Source: an uncultured Eggerthellaceae bacterium (GTDB taxonomy: Bacteria; Actinomycetota; Coriobacteriia; Coriobacteriales; Eggerthellaceae). Taken from it: 6,645 nucleotides of DNA. Under the pieces are notes generated by a model, which worked only from the letters and a program-made list of their open reading frames with translations, searched no databases and was not told the DNA's origin. The translations under genes and the position numbers were made by a program. The stretch covers positions 1-6,645 of the forward strand of contig CAMPAJ010000091.1 in NCBI GenBank assembly GCA_946631805.1, written 5' to 3'. Shown piece after piece: positions 5,914 to 6,645 of this stretch. The first letter of the stretch is position 1; every line of letters begins with the position of its first letter.

Positions 5914-6645
5914 CTATTTCGCTATGCCAATCGCGCGGCTTTCGCGAATGACGACGACCTTGACCTGGCCAGGATATTGCAGCTCGTTTTCGATCCTGTT
6001 CGCAATGTCATGGGCGAGCACGACGGTGCGGTCCTCGTCGACTTCTTCCGGTTTGACCATAACGCGAACCTCACGGCCTGCTTGGATCGCGTAGGTGCGC
6101 TCGACGCCCTCGTAGGACATTGCAATCTCCTCGAGCTTCTCGAGGCGTTTGATGTAGGCATCGAGCGTCTCTTTACGGGCCCCCGGACGGGCAGCCGAAA
6201 CGGCATCGGCGGCCTGCACGAGAACGTCGAGAACGCTATTGGGCTCGATGTCGTTATGGTGGGCTTCGATGGCGTGGACGATATGCTCTTTTTCGCCGAA
6301 ACGACGAGCGAGGTCAGCGCCGATGACGGCATGGTTGCCCTCGACCTCGCGGTCGATTGCCTTGCCGATGTCGTGCAAAAGGCCCGCGCGCTTGGCGGGA
6401 ACGGGGTCCAAGCCGAGCTCGCTTGCCATGACGCCGCATAGGTATGCTACCTCGAGCGAATGGTTGAGCACGTTTTGACCGTAGGAGGTACGGTAGCGCA
6501 GGCGGCCGAGCGTGTGCACGAGCTCGGGATGGATATCGTGAATTCCGGTGTCGAATGTAGCCTGCTCGCCTGCCTCCTGAACGCGCTGGTTCACGAGCTT
6601 TTCGGCCTTGTTGAACATTTCCTCGATGCGGGCGGGATGGATGCG
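5914..6645 (-). CDS. rny: Ribonuclease Y, C-terminal part (5' end outside the window)
   Basis: RNase Y is a membrane-anchored endoribonuclease that starts mRNA decay in many Gram-positive bacteria. The frame is open to the right edge, where it reads [16 protein letters not shown], a typical stretch between the KH and HD domains. The N-terminal membrane helix, coiled coil and KH domain are therefore missing from view. The HD domain is intact: the catalytic His-Asp pair sits in [10 protein letters not shown] (codons 6375-6370), with [15 protein letters not shown] and EAHHND around it. The family signature [16 protein letters not shown] and the usual ending [14 protein letters not shown] are present. 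An internal ATG at 6618 is not the true start. The stop codon lies 2 bases before the GHKL ATPase gene, so the two are almost certainly one transcript. Confidence 0.96.
   Translation of the reverse strand, partial: RIHPARIEEMFNKAEKLVNQRVQEAGEQATFDTGIHDIHPELVHTLGRLRYRTSYGQNVLNHSLEVAYLCGVMASELGLDPVPAKRAGLLHDIGKAIDREVEGNHAVIGADLARRFGEKEHIVHAIEAHHNDIEPNSVLDVLVQAADAVSAARPGARKETLDAYIKRLEKLEEIAMSYEGVERTYAIQAGREVRVMVKPEEVDEDRTVVLAHDIANRIENELQYPGQVKVVVIRESRAIGIAK

Noticed and set aside
1..6645. CRISPR array, tRNA genes, mobile element or phage remnants
   Set aside because: No regularly spaced repeats, no tRNA-like cloverleaf or T-loop signature in the gaps, and no transposase, integrase or terminal repeats were seen. 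All genes are conserved core genes except the GHKL ATPase.

Overview
The window looks like a piece of chromosomal housekeeping DNA from a bacterium of mid-range GC. The most economical guess is a member of the Actinobacteria class Coriobacteriia (Eggerthellaceae-like). It combines RNase Y, a SpoVS-like protein, MiaB, MiaA, HflX and LexA in one block, and the proteins read closest to that group by eye. A clostridial relative cannot be excluded without a search. I see no insertion sequence, integrase, phage gene, CRISPR array, tRNA or rRNA.

Layout: a 3'-terminal lexA fragment runs on the + strand at the left edge (2-433). After a 155-base convergent gap, everything else lies on the - strand. 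In transcription order this is rny (RNase Y C-terminal part, cut by the right edge, ending 5914), an uncharacterised GHKL-type ATPase gene (5911-4817), a 246-base gap with a good sigma-70-type promoter, then the tightly packed set spoVS (4570-4226), miaB (4216-2855), miaA (2842-1892) and hflX (1869-589). Gaps inside each block are only 2 to 22 bases, so I infer two transcription units: rny plus ATPase, and spoVS-miaB-miaA-hflX. Read-through between them is possible.

How the genes fit together: RNase Y starts mRNA decay. MiaA prenylates A37 of tRNAs that read UNN codons, and MiaB then methylthiolates the same base to give ms2i6A. HflX splits or rescues stalled ribosomes. SpoVS is an Alba-fold, probably nucleic-acid-binding protein. 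The common theme is RNA turnover and translation quality, with the SOS repressor LexA next door but convergent.

The points most worth a second look are the unknown GHKL ATPase placed 2 bases after rny, in the slot that ymdB occupies between rny and spoVS in Bacillus subtilis, and the spoVS promoter. That promoter carries a perfect 14-base palindrome over its -10 and predicted start site, plus repeated TTAGCG elements upstream. No wholly new multi-gene system is evident.
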